From NCBI GenBank assembly GCA_033764445.1, contig JANRIZ010000059.1:1-24069 (forward strand): 24,069 nucleotides of DNA, in the 5' to 3' direction. Both the position numbers and the translations under genes were made by a program. Positions 9,105 through 16,727 of this stretch are shown here, one piece after another. This DNA is from JANRIZ01 sp033764445. Its GTDB lineage: Bacteria; Verrucomicrobiota; Verrucomicrobiia; JAWXBN01. The notes under the pieces were generated by a model. The model made no database searches. It was not told the DNA's origin and saw nothing but the letters and a program-made list of their open reading frames with translations. Positions within the stretch are counted from its first letter, which is position 1. Each line of letters opens with the position of its first letter.

Positions 9105-10790
9105 TCAGAAGGTTCTGCCGGACTGCCAGAGGAGATGATCCATGATGGGACCCAGACTGAGGGCAGGCATGTAGGTGAGCCCTCCGACAATGAGGATGAC
9201 AGCGATCAGCAGTCCCACAAACAGCGGGCCGGTGGTGGGGAAGGTGCCCGGTCCGGCGACGGAGGTTTTTTTCGCCCCCATGGCCCCGGCGATCGCCAGG
9301 GCCGGGATGATGACGCCGAAGCGTCCGAGCAGCATGCAGATGGCCAGGATCGTGTTGTAAAAGGGGTTGTCCGCCCCCAGTCCCCCAAAGGCACTTCCGT
9401 TGTTGCCGCTGGCCGAGGCGAATGCATAGAGAATTTCACTCAATCCGTGCGGGCCCGCATTGGTGAGGGTGGCTGTCCCGGCGGGGAGCAGCACGGCCAG
9501 GGCCGACCCACCCAGGACGCAGACATTGGGAATCAAAATGGCCGCAACAGCCCAGATGATTTCCCGGGCTCCTATTTTTTTGCCGAGATATTCCGGGGTG
9601 CGACCGACCATCAGACCCGCCAGAAAAACGGTCAGGAGGACAAACATGATCATTCCGTAGAGCCCCGCACCCACTCCTCCGAAGATGATTTCCCCGAGTT
9701 TCAGATTAAAGAGGCAGACCAGACCTGCGAGGGGGGAGAAACTGTCATGCATGGCATTGACGGACCCATTGGATGCCGCTGTGGTGGCCACTCCCCACAG
9801 GACACTGTTGGCCACACCGAACCGGACCTCCTTGCCTTCCATCATCACCTCCCCCGGGAGGGCGGGATGAAATTCGGACCACAGGGCCACGACCAACCCG
9901 ATCAGAAGGAGCCCCATCATCGCCCACCACAGACTCCAGCCCTGGCGGCGGTTTTCCACCAAATGTCCGTACATGATGACAAAGGCGGAAGGGATCAGAA
10001 GGATGGAAAGCACCTGAAAAAAATTGCTCAAGGGGGTGGGATTTTCGAATGGGTGGGCGCTGTTGACACCAAAAAATCCCCCCCCATTGGTTCCCAGCTG
10101 TTTGATGGCGATTTGGGAGGCGGCCGGTCCCTGGGGGATCATCTGGGCGGCCCCCTCAAGTGTTTTGGCTTCAACATATCCACCAAACCCCTGAACGACT
10201 CCCTGGCTCACAAGGAAGACGGCAAAGACCAGGCAGAGCGGTAAAAGAATATAGACGACCGACCGGGTCATGTCCGCCCAGAAATTCCCCACCGTTTTGA
10301 TCTCACGTCCCGCCAACCCCCGTGCCAAAGCCACCGCCACCGCCATGCCGGTGCCGGCACTGACAAAATTCTGCACACCCAGACCGACCATTTGACTCAG
10401 ATAGCTCAGCTGGGCTTCACCGGAGTACGCCTGCCAGTTGGTATTGGTCACGAAACTGACGGCTGTATTGAAAGCCAGCCAGACACCAAGCCCTTTGATT
10501 CCCTGCGGATTGAGCAGAGGGATGCCCTGTGCCAGGAGAATGACAAAAAGGAGGAGGAACCCCAGAAAATTGAACCACAGGAGGGCCGCCAGGTATTCCT
10601 TCCATCCCATCCCCCGTTCCGCATCCACTCCGGCACCGCAATAACAGGCGCGTTCCAGCCAACCCAGACATTTGAAAGCCGCTCCGGTTGGCTTTTGATA
10701 AATTCCGGCCATCCATTTTCCCAGAATCGGGGTGAGGGCTGTCAGGACCAGCAGAAAGATTCCGATTTCCAAATAATCTCTTGTGTGCAT
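9105..10790 (-). CDS. kdpA: KdpA, potassium channel-like subunit of the Kdp ATPase
   Basis: 561 residues with about ten membrane helices, as expected. The selectivity-filter-like loops characteristic of KdpA are present: TNTNWQAYSGEAQLSYL (first loop), GTNGGGFFGVNSAHPFENP (second), AASNGSVNAMHDSFSP (third) and GNNGSAFGGLGADNPF (fourth). KdpA binds potassium with high affinity and passes it to KdpB. It is the first gene of the kdpABCDE operon. No kdpF precedes it: the only upstream ATG gives a 4-codon reading frame. No Shine-Dalgarno sequence is found between the candidate promoter and the ATG, and the transcript may be nearly leaderless (see the promoter entry). Confidence 0.98.
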   Translation of the reverse strand: MHTRDYLEIGIFLLVLTALTPILGKWMAGIYQKPTGAAFKCLGWLERACYCGAGVDAERGMGWKEYLAALLWFNFLGFLLLFVILLAQGIPLLNPQGIKGLGVWLAFNTAVSFVTNTNWQAYSGEAQLSYLSQMVGLGVQNFVSAGTGMAVAVALARGLAGREIKTVGNFWADMTRSVVYILLPLCLVFAVFLVSQGVVQGFGGYVEAKTLEGAAQMIPQGPAASQIAIKQLGTNGGGFFGVNSAHPFENPTPLSNFFQVLSILLIPSAFVIMYGHLVENRRQGWSLWWAMMGLLLIGLVVALWSEFHPALPGEVMMEGKEVRFGVANSVLWGVATTAASNGSVNAMHDSFSPLAGLVCLFNLKLGEIIFGGVGAGLYGMIMFVLLTVFLAGLMVGRTPEYLGKKIGAREIIWAVAAILIPNVCVLGGSALAVLLPAGTATLTNAGPHGLSEILYAFASASGNNGSAFGGLGADNPFYNTILAICMLLGRFGVIIPALAIAGAMGAKKTSVAGPGTFPTTGPLFVGLLIAVILIVGGLTYMPALSLGPIMDHLLWQSGRTF

Positions 10791-10798
10791 GAGGAGAG

Positions 10799-10827
10799 AT
10801 TATCATTCGAGAGGCATGAAGCCTAAT
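10799..10827 (-). promoter_or_regulatory. Candidate kdp promoter (good -10, poor -35)
   Basis: On the minus strand GATAAT (10804 to 10799) matches the -10 consensus at 5 of 6 positions. With a 17-base spacer the -35 position is ATTAGG (10827 to 10822), a poor match, as expected for an activator-dependent promoter. Transcription would start near 10792, only a couple of bases before the kdpA ATG at 10790. This fits the lack of a ribosome binding site and suggests a leaderless or near-leaderless kdpA mRNA. The position is inferred from sequence only. Confidence 0.35.
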
Positions 10828-10863
10828 TAAGGGGAGGCCCCAAACCATTAAGATTTGATTAAG
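10826..10863 (-). promoter_or_regulatory. Candidate KdpE operator: three ATTAAG repeats in helical phase
   Basis: On the plus strand ATTAAG occurs at 10826-10831, 10847-10852 and 10858-10863 (CTTAAT read in the kdp direction). The spacings are 21 and 11 bases, so all three fall on about the same face of the helix. OmpR/PhoB-family regulators such as KdpE typically bind direct repeats with about 11-base spacing. The array overlaps and lies just upstream of the -35 position of the candidate kdp promoter, the usual place for activation. The link to KdpE is inference. Confidence 0.45.
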
Positions 10864-10946
10864 CTCTCCGGGTTGTCTGGCAGTTGTCACAGAGCTTGAT
10901 TTTTTTACGCTTGAGTTTCGGCCTGTTCTTTTCAAGCTTTCACCGC

Positions 10947-12941
10947 GTGTCTCTCATCGACAATAATGCCATTCTGATCAAGTCCTCCCACATTGAGGAG
11001 AGGCAGCTGAGGCATGACCGCATTTTGCTCAAACAGACCCATCGGCTGCAGTATGCGGCGCTGACCCGGTTTCAAATGGCCCTGCTGGACCGGTTTGACG
11101 GCAGAAAGACGGTGGCGGAGGTGTTGGCGGGGCTGTTCCAGTCCGGAGAGATCAAGTCGCCGCGTGTGTTTTATGATCTGGTGGTCAGTGCCCGGGAGAA
11201 GGGTTTTTTGGAGGTCACACAGACGGAGTTTTCGAGGGTTGAACACCCCAAGGCCGTCTCCATGGGGCTGGTGAGTTTTCTGGTGATCGGTCTGGTGTAT
11301 GTGCTGGGCGCGTATGCCTTTGCCCACTCCGCCCTGGATCCCGGGGCGCACGTGGGGTTTTGGGTGTTTGTGCTGGTGGGGGCGACGGTGGCGACCAGCC
11401 TGGGGTCGGTGATGGCCGCGATGACCCTGGGTTTGTGGGGACGCAGCGCGTACAAACCCTCGATCGACTATTCCCGGGGCATTCCCCGGCTGGCCTTTGA
11501 CACGCATGATTCCTTCATGGGCGGTCGGGCCTGCGACACCGCCGTGGCATTGGCCGGGCTGGCCGGGCCGATGATGCTGGCATTTCTGACCTATTTTTTC
11601 CATGCCGCCGTGGAGTTGCGGATCGCCACCGGGGAGGGGATTGTCAATCCGCTCGCGTATGCCTCGGCCCTGATCATGGGGGCGTGGCTGGCATTGATCA
11701 TCGAGTCGGCCCCGTTTGGGAACACGTGGGGGCTGGCCCTGGTGCGCGGCATTTTCCGGAGCCGGGTGGATCTGCCCCGGCAGAGTCCCTTTGCGATGGG
11801 CAAAAACCTGATCCAGCGACTGATCCGTTCGGGGGAGGATTTTCAGGAGGAACGCTATTTCATTGCGTATTCAACGGCCCTGATCCTGTGGCTGGGGTTT
11901 GTCTTCCAGCTGGGGGCGGTGTTTGTCGCCTCGCAATTCTATGTGGTCACCTCGACATTCCTGTTGGAAAAGACCCTGGGCCTGCGGTTTTATTTTGTGC
12001 TGGTGATCATGGGGTTGGGCCTGCTGCTGCTGGTGGTGCCGGTCGTGTTCCTGTTGTGGATATTTGCCTACGGTTTTGTGCGGGAGATTTTGGAAAAGGC
12101 CGCCATCCACGAGCGCAAATGGAAAAAGCAGCGGCACACCCATGGGGAACCCGATACCGCGCAGAAGGTCCAGTTCATTTCGCAAAACGTCCTTTTTGCC
12201 GGGCTGGATTCCGAGCGGGTCCGTCGCGTGGCCGAGGTGTGCCGGTTTGCGCGGGTCGGTCGCGGCAAGCAGATTGTCCGCCAGGGGGAGCCGGGGGATT
12301 CCTTTTTCATGGTGTGGAACGGGCGGGTGGAGGTCTTTGGAAACGGGTTTGCCGGGCAGGCAACCGCCGTGGCCCATCTCGGGGGAGGGGACAGCTTTGG
12401 GGAAAGAGCCCTTTTGGACAATGCCCCCCGTGTGGCGACCATTCGGGCGGAAACAGACTGTGAGTTGCTGGTGCTCAGCCGCGGGGATTTCCAGAGCCGC
12501 GTGGTGGATGCGTCCTCCGGGGCGGATGAAATCCGCCAGAGAGTCGAGATGGCGGGCTTTTTGCGGCGTGTGGACCTTTTTGCGGACTGGCATCCGCAGG
12601 CGATCCTGACCCTGTTGCGGAAGGTGACACTGGAGACCTTCCCCGCCGGGCAGACCCTGATCCGGCAGGGGGAGGAGAACCGGCATTTTTATCTTGTTTT
12701 CAGCGGGTCGGTGAAAATCTTCAAGGATGGCGTCGAGGTGGCCGTGCTGTCCTCGGGGCAGTTTTGCGGTGAGATCAGCCTCATGCAGGGGATTCCGGCC
12801 ACCGCCGATGTGGTGACCCGTGAGGAGACCCGCTGTTTTGTGTTTTCAAAGGAACAGTTCCTGGAAATTGTCACCAAGGATTTTCTGACCGGCTATGTGC
12901 TGGATCGGAAGGCCGAGCAACGGACGGGAGGGAGCCGGTGA
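10947..12941 (+). CDS. Membrane protein: PqqD-like N-terminus, degenerate M50-like core, two cyclic-nucleotide-binding domains
   Basis: 664 residues from the GTG at 10947; a TTG at 10884 would add 21 hydrophobic residues. No ribosome binding site decides between them. I prefer GTG because the added stretch covers the divergent promoter region. Order: about 5-95 a PqqD-like winged-helix segment (RFQMALLDRFDGRKTVAEVL); six likely membrane helices at about 103-400; two cNMP-binding domains at about 407-530 and 540-660, with phosphate-cassette-like GDSFGERALLDNAPRVATIR and GEISLMQGIPATADV. The core keeps the DTHDSF...R...LAGLAGP pattern of M50-type proteases that carry PqqD domains, but the HExxH motif is absent (SLGSVMAAM at the expected place) and the NPxxPxDG motif is replaced by an ESAPFGNT stretch. 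A non-catalytic, nucleotide-sensing membrane protein is inferred. Its stop overlaps the next gene's start (GTGA). Confidence 0.8.
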   Translation: MSLIDNNAILIKSSHIEERQLRHDRILLKQTHRLQYAALTRFQMALLDRFDGRKTVAEVLAGLFQSGEIKSPRVFYDLVVSAREKGFLEVTQTEFSRVEHPKAVSMGLVSFLVIGLVYVLGAYAFAHSALDPGAHVGFWVFVLVGATVATSLGSVMAAMTLGLWGRSAYKPSIDYSRGIPRLAFDTHDSFMGGRACDTAVALAGLAGPMMLAFLTYFFHAAVELRIATGEGIVNPLAYASALIMGAWLALIIESAPFGNTWGLALVRGIFRSRVDLPRQSPFAMGKNLIQRLIRSGEDFQEERYFIAYSTALILWLGFVFQLGAVFVASQFYVVTSTFLLEKTLGLRFYFVLVIMGLGLLLLVVPVVFLLWIFAYGFVREILEKAAIHERKWKKQRHTHGEPDTAQKVQFISQNVLFAGLDSERVRRVAEVCRFARVGRGKQIVRQGEPGDSFFMVWNGRVEVFGNGFAGQATAVAHLGGGDSFGERALLDNAPRVATIRAETDCELLVLSRGDFQSRVVDASSGADEIRQRVEMAGFLRRVDLFADWHPQAILTLLRKVTLETFPAGQTLIRQGEENRHFYLVFSGSVKIFKDGVEVAVLSSGQFCGEISLMQGIPATADVVTREETRCFVFSKEQFLEIVTKDFLTGYVLDRKAEQRTGGSR

Positions 12942-13351
12942 AAAAAACGTTCCATTGGATGAGCCTGATTCCCGTGGTGGTCCTCATGGCCATGGTGACG
13001 ATGAATTTTCTCTCCATCCGCAATGCGTTCCGGGGCGGCTGGGATCAGATCAGCCAGATGATCAACCAGCGCGACATGCGTCTGGCGGCCATCGCCCTCG
13101 ATGAGTACCATGCCCGGAACCACCGCTGGCCCGGGAACATCCCCGACTATCTCCAGAAAACACTCCCCATCCAGAATCGGCTCATCGGTTCCTACAACAT
13201 GTCCGAGGATGTCTGGGGTACGCCGTATCAGTACGCGTTTTCCAATGGCGAAATCGCCATCAAATCGGCCGGACCGGATCATCGGTTCGGTTCCGGGGAC
13301 GACGCGGCCTTTACGTTGCCGATGACCCGCAAGGAGGCGATACAGCCCTAG
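12938..13351 (+). CDS. Membrane-anchored pseudopilin-like (GspG C-terminal-like) protein
   Basis: 137 residues from a GTG start that overlaps the preceding stop (GTGA, 12938-12941), with a GGAGGGAG ribosome binding site just upstream. An N-terminal helix (about 6-26, MSLIPVVVLMAMVTMNFLSI) anchors or exports it. The rest resembles the major pseudopilin GspG: the IALDEYHARNHRWP segment matches the ALxxYRxDNxxYP helix end, DVWGTPYQYAF matches DPWGxPYQY, and SAGPDHRFGSGDDAAF matches the GADGxxGGxGxDAD calcium loop. The prepilin cleavage motif (Gly followed by F/M-T-L-I/V-E) is missing, so it should not be processed or assembled like a true pilin. It probably works with the cNMP protein and the FecR-like protein on either side. 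The function is unknown. Confidence 0.75.
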   Translation: MKKTFHWMSLIPVVVLMAMVTMNFLSIRNAFRGGWDQISQMINQRDMRLAAIALDEYHARNHRWPGNIPDYLQKTLPIQNRLIGSYNMSEDVWGTPYQYAFSNGEIAIKSAGPDHRFGSGDDAAFTLPMTRKEAIQP

Positions 13352-13357
13352 ACGCCC

Positions 13358-13678
13358 ATGAACCCGTTTTTTTCAACCTCCCCGGCCCGATGCGCCCGCC
13401 CCCTGCTTGTCATGGGGTTGGTTTTCCTCGCATTTTGCGGTTTGAGCGTGCAGGCCCAATTCAAGGCGCTGGCCGCCGATGGTGACATTTTTATCGTCAG
13501 TGACGGAGGGGCCAAAAAACAGCTCCGTCCGGGCATGGCCGTCCCCAACGGGTCCGTCATCCAATCCGGCGGCGGGGGACAGGCGATTTTGCAATATGGC
13601 AGCTCCTTCAATCTCACCGAGGTCCGTTCCAATGCGAAGGTCCGGGTCAGCGGAGACCGGGTGACCCCCGCCCAGTAG
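13358..13678 (+). CDS. Small exported FecR-like domain protein
   Basis: 106 residues, starting 6 bases after the pseudopilin-like gene. The signal peptide has a LLVMGLVFLAFCGLSVQA core with cleavage after QA near residue 33. The remaining ~70 residues are beta-rich and follow the FecR domain pattern: GDIFIV, then LRPGMAVPNGSVIQSGGGGQAIL, a YGSSFNLTEV step and a final VRVSGD strand. It has no N-terminal cytoplasmic segment and no C-terminal signalling domain, so it is not a FecR anti-sigma regulator; it is a stand-alone extracytoplasmic FecR fold. An AAGGAGG lies about 20 bases before the ATG, too far to be ideal. The function is unknown. Confidence 0.7.
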   Translation: MNPFFSTSPARCARPLLVMGLVFLAFCGLSVQAQFKALAADGDIFIVSDGGAKKQLRPGMAVPNGSVIQSGGGGQAILQYGSSFNLTEVRSNAKVRVSGDRVTPAQ

Positions 13679-13728
13679 GCGGGTGTCGGCAGGATTGACT
13701 TCGCCGTGGGTTTGTCCCCAAGGAGTTC

Positions 13729-14502
13729 ATGGAAAAACGATTCAAATCGCATAAAAAATGGATTCTGCTGTGTGCCGTCTGGTTTTTGGCCATGCACACG
13801 GTCCGACCCGCAGAGATACGGGTTTCCGCCGCCGCCAGTCTGAAAAATGCGCTCAACGAGGTGGCCGAGGTCTACCAAGGCCGGTCCGGCCACCGGCTGA
13901 TCCTCAATTTTGATTCTTCAGGGACACTGGCCCGGCAGATTCAGGAGGGAGCCCCCGTGGATGTTTTTGTATCCGCCGACGCGGCGAAGATGGATTTTTT
14001 GTCGGAAAAAAATCTGATTCTCAGGTCCACACGCCGGGATATTCTCGGGAACCAGCTGGCCATCGTTGTGGCCGGCGATTGTGCGGCGGTCATACAAACC
14101 CCCGCCGATCTGGCGGCCTCCGGGATACGGAAAGTCGCCGTGGGTCAGCCGCAAGCCGTTCCGGCCGGCATTTATGCCCGCGCGTATCTGGAGGGATTGG
14201 GACTGTGGGACCGTGTTTCCAAAAAAATACTCCCCTGTGAAAATGTCCGGTCCGTCCTGGCCGCCGTCGAGGCGGGGCATGCGGATGCAGGCATCGTGTA
14301 TGTGACAGATGCGCTGATTTCCAAAAAAGTCAGGACCGCCGTGGTTGTCGGCGTGGAACAGGGACCCAGGATTGTCTATCCGGCCGCGGTCACGAAGGCC
14401 AGCGGTTGCCGGCGGGAGGCGGAGGATTTTGTCGGTTTTTTGCAGGGCGCCGACGCCCGGAGGATTTTCAGGAAATTTGGCTTTGCTGTTTTGAGTGACT
14501 GA
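13729..14502 (+). CDS. modA: ModA, periplasmic molybdate-binding protein
   Basis: 257 residues, typical for ModA. A basic N-terminus and hydrophobic core (WILLCAVWFLAMHTV) form a signal peptide, cut near residue 28. The mature protein begins EIRVSAAASLKNAL, and the substrate-site landmarks follow: FDSSGTLARQIQEGAPVDVF (oxyanion-binding SSG and the VDVFVSAD strand), VGQPQAVPAGIYAR, and HADAGIVYVTDAL. It captures molybdate (or tungstate) for the ModBC transporter. AAGGAG lies 3 bases before the ATG, closer than ideal. It is 50 bases after the FecR-like gene and 21 before modB. I see no molybdenum-cofactor riboswitch or ModE site in that 50-base gap. Confidence 0.95.
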   Translation: MEKRFKSHKKWILLCAVWFLAMHTVRPAEIRVSAAASLKNALNEVAEVYQGRSGHRLILNFDSSGTLARQIQEGAPVDVFVSADAAKMDFLSEKNLILRSTRRDILGNQLAIVVAGDCAAVIQTPADLAASGIRKVAVGQPQAVPAGIYARAYLEGLGLWDRVSKKILPCENVRSVLAAVEAGHADAGIVYVTDALISKKVRTAVVVGVEQGPRIVYPAAVTKASGCRREAEDFVGFLQGADARRIFRKFGFAVLSD

Positions 14503-14523
14503 TGTTTTTTTGACCGCACACCC

Positions 14524-15198
14524 ATGCAGGAGGAACTGGCCAGAGTCATTTTGTTCACGATCACCATGTCGGTGATTGCGGTCGTCTGCATCCTTCCCCT
14601 GGGAATCCCGCTGGCCTGGATTTTGGCCCGGGGGAACTGGAGGGGCAAGGCGCTGGTGGAAACGCTCGTGAGCCTGCCGCTGGTCCTCCCGCCGGTGGCC
14701 GTCGGTCTGATCCTTCTCAAGCTTCTGGGGCGTCGGGGTCCCCTGGGCCGTTTTTTTGAGAGCCTGGGCATCGAGGTGGCATTCACCTGGAAGGCCGTGG
14801 TGGTGGCCAGTGCGGTCATGGCCTTTCCCCTGCTGGTCAGAACCGCCCGGACGTCCTTTGAAAACGTGGACCTGCGTCTGGAGTCCCTGGCCCGCACCCT
14901 GGGGAAGGGACCGTGGGGGGTGTTTTGGTCGGTCTCATTGCCCCTGGCATCCCGGGGGATACTGGCCGCCACCCTGCTGGCCTTTGCGCGGGCCCTGGGT
15001 GAGTTTGGCGCGACCATGATGGTGGCCGGAAACATCCAGGGGGAAACCTCGACTCTCTCGCTGAGCATCTACCATTTGATCCAGCTGGGCGAGGACTCGC
15101 AGGCGTGGACGCTGTGCGGAATCTCCATTGGCATCGCCTTTCTGGCGGTCCTGGCCAGTGAACTTCTCAATCAAAAGGCCCGGGCCCGTGAAACTTGA
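14524..15198 (+). CDS. modB: ModB, molybdate ABC transporter permease
   Basis: 224 residues with about five membrane helices, matching ModB. The coupling-helix (EAA) motif is LESLARTLGKGPWGVFWSVS followed by LPLA, and the segment ALGEFGATMMVAGNI is highly characteristic of molybdate permeases. It forms the channel that receives molybdate from ModA and is driven by ModC. No Shine-Dalgarno sequence is seen before the ATG at 14524. Its 3' end overlaps modC by 11 bases, which points to translational coupling. Confidence 0.95.
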   Translation: MQEELARVILFTITMSVIAVVCILPLGIPLAWILARGNWRGKALVETLVSLPLVLPPVAVGLILLKLLGRRGPLGRFFESLGIEVAFTWKAVVVASAVMAFPLLVRTARTSFENVDLRLESLARTLGKGPWGVFWSVSLPLASRGILAATLLAFARALGEFGATMMVAGNIQGETSTLSLSIYHLIQLGEDSQAWTLCGISIGIAFLAVLASELLNQKARARET

Positions 15199-15817
15199 AT
15201 TCCAAAAGATATGCCTGCCGCTCCGGGATTTTTCACTCCAACTGGATTCCGTTTTGGAGGGTCCGTCCATTGCCCTGTGTGGTCCCTCCGGGGCCGGGAA
15301 AACCTCCCTGCTCGAACTGATTGCCGGATTGCGCCAGCCCGGCGGGGGGACCCTGATTTTCAACGGCACCGTATTCAGCCGCGAAAAAAAGGTGTTGATC
15401 CCGCCCGAACACCGGAGGTTTGGCTATTGCCCGCAGGAAAACCTCCTGTTTCCCCATCTGAACGTCCGTCAGAACATCCTTTTCGGGGTGCGGGGTCCTG
15501 AACCGGCGGGTTTGGGGGAGCTCTGTCAGGGTCTGGAGATCGGGCCTCTGATGGCCCGTTATCCCGCCACCCTTTCGGGAGGGGAAAAACAGCGGGTGTC
15601 CCTGGCGCGGGCTCTGGTGAGAGGTCCGCAATTGCTGCTGCTCGATGAGCCCTTTGCCTCGCTGGATGACGCGACCAAGGCAAATTCCGTCCGATTGCTC
15701 AAACGGACCGTGGAGCGTCTGAGCCTGCCCTTCATCTGTGTGACCCACAGTGAACCGCTTGCGCTCGAATTGTGCGTGACCCGGGTCGATTTGAACCGGG
15801 GTCGGATGCTTTCCTGA
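15188..15817 (+). CDS. modC: ModC-type molybdate ABC transporter ATPase without TOBE domain
   Basis: 209 residues from the GTG at 15188, which overlaps modB by 11 bases. A start at 15128 would add 20 residues that only mirror modB coding sequence. ATPase motifs are complete: Walker A GPSGAGKTS (about 32-40), Q loop in CPQENLLFP (Gln near 82), signature LSGGEKQR (near 129), Walker B LLLLDEP (near 150) and the switch His in VTHSEP (near 186). E. coli ModC has 352 residues and a C-terminal TOBE domain that binds molybdate and inhibits transport; this protein ends right after the ATPase core and lacks it. Molybdate rather than tungstate or sulfate is inferred from the linked modA and modB. Confidence 0.9.
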   Translation: MKLEFQKICLPLRDFSLQLDSVLEGPSIALCGPSGAGKTSLLELIAGLRQPGGGTLIFNGTVFSREKKVLIPPEHRRFGYCPQENLLFPHLNVRQNILFGVRGPEPAGLGELCQGLEIGPLMARYPATLSGGEKQRVSLARALVRGPQLLLLDEPFASLDDATKANSVRLLKRTVERLSLPFICVTHSEPLALELCVTRVDLNRGRMLS

Positions 15818-15912
15818 AGCAGTCCCCGCCGCGCCCTCGTGTCGAGGGAAGAATTCCTTTTGACACACCCGCCCCGGTCTGGCACATTTTCGGGCTCCCG
15901 TTTTTTCCGGAT

Positions 15913-15988
15913 GGGTTGGTAGCTCAGCTGGTAGAGCAGTGCCCTTTTAAGGCATTGGTCCTGGGTTCGAGTCCCAGCCAACCCACCA
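15913..15988 (+). tRNA. tRNA-Lys (anticodon UUU)
   Basis: A full cloverleaf can be drawn: acceptor GGGTTGG (15913-15919) with CCAACCC (15978-15984); D stem GCTC/GAGC; anticodon stem GTGCC/GGCAT with one G-T pair and loop CTTTTAA, giving anticodon TTT at 15946-15948; a five-base variable loop; T arm CTGGG-TTCGAGT-CCCAG; discriminator A at 15985. CCA is encoded at 15986-15988. It lies 95 bases after modC and 19 bases before the acyltransferase gene, so it could be read through from either side. Confidence 0.97.
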
Positions 15989-16007
15989 CCTTTTAACAGA
16001 CCACCGG

Positions 16008-16625
16008 ATGTTCCGATTCCTACTCCCGTTTCTGGCCTACCGCCTCGTCCAGGGGCTTGCTGGGACGTTGCGGGTCCGGATTTCCGATCCGCACCGGGTG
16101 GGGGATCGCCCCCCGGCCCCGCCGGTGATCATCGCCTTCTGGCACAACCGCATTCTGATCACGCCCTGGTTTTACACGACCTATTTTTCCGGACGCCGCT
16201 GCACGGCCATGGTCAGTGCCAGCAAGGATGGCGAGATTCTGGCACGCATTCTCTCCTACTACCGCACCCCGTGCGCCCGCGGATCCAGTTCCCGCAAGGG
16301 AGTCCGTGCGTTTTTGGAACTGCTCAAGGCCGTGGAGGCGGGCCGCGATCCGTCCATCACCCCGGACGGTCCGCGCGGTCCGATGTATGAGGTGAATCCC
16401 GGGGTGGTCAAACTCGCCCAAAAAACGGGCATTGAAATCGTGCCCCTGTCCTTTGAGTCCGCCCGGTGTTGGAGACTCCGGAGTTGGGACCACTTTATCA
16501 TTCCAAAACCCTTTTCAAGGGTGGAATTCCGGGTGGGGGCCCCTTTTCGGATTCCGGCGGAAATGGACGAGGAGAGTGCCTGTAAGTTGTTCCGGGAAAA
16601 GCTGATGGAAATCACGGTGGATTGA
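16008..16625 (+). CDS. DUF374-family lysophospholipid acyltransferase
   Basis: 205 residues. The N-terminal helix and the AFWHNRIL, SASKDGEI, ARGSSSRKG and SITPDGPRGPMYEVNPGVVKLAQKTG segments are those of the DUF374/LPLAT-like group, related to lauroyl and 1-acylglycerol-phosphate acyltransferases. The FWHNR histidine and the DGPRGP loop sit where the catalytic and phosphate-binding sites of such enzymes lie. It probably transfers an acyl chain to a lipid A or phospholipid precursor at the inner face of the membrane; the exact acceptor cannot be told from sequence. No Shine-Dalgarno sequence is visible before the ATG, which is 19 bases after the tRNA 3' end. Confidence 0.88.
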   Translation: MFRFLLPFLAYRLVQGLAGTLRVRISDPHRVGDRPPAPPVIIAFWHNRILITPWFYTTYFSGRRCTAMVSASKDGEILARILSYYRTPCARGSSSRKGVRAFLELLKAVEAGRDPSITPDGPRGPMYEVNPGVVKLAQKTGIEIVPLSFESARCWRLRSWDHFIIPKPFSRVEFRVGAPFRIPAEMDEESACKLFREKLMEITVD

Positions 16626-16651
16626 GGGAGGGACGGGGCGTTGAATGAAAA

Positions 16652-16681
16652 TTGGCGGAGAGTCGTCAAAAGTGCTACAGT
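16652..16681 (+). promoter_or_regulatory. Weak candidate promoter for the small exported protein at 16728
   Basis: TTGGCG (16652-16657) and TACAGT (16676-16681), 18 bases apart, resemble -35 and -10 elements and lie 46 bases before the ATG at 16728. Each matches consensus only partly, so this is a suggestion. Confidence 0.25.
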
Positions 16682-16727
16682 CAGCATTGGAATCATAAAT
16701 ACCATTATTCGAAGGAATCATCAGCAT

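Noticed and set aside
9087..10244. Plus-strand reading frame (385 codons) opposite kdpA
   Set aside because: Antisense to an intact KdpA; low-complexity polar sequence without a family.
13679..13728. Molybdenum-cofactor riboswitch or ModE site before modA
   Set aside because: The gap is only 50 bases, with no suitable stems or palindrome.
15834..15848. Terminator after modC (CCCTCG-TGT-CGAGGG hairpin)
   Set aside because: The stem is present but only a short TTTT about 10 bases later follows it, so an intrinsic terminator is not supported.
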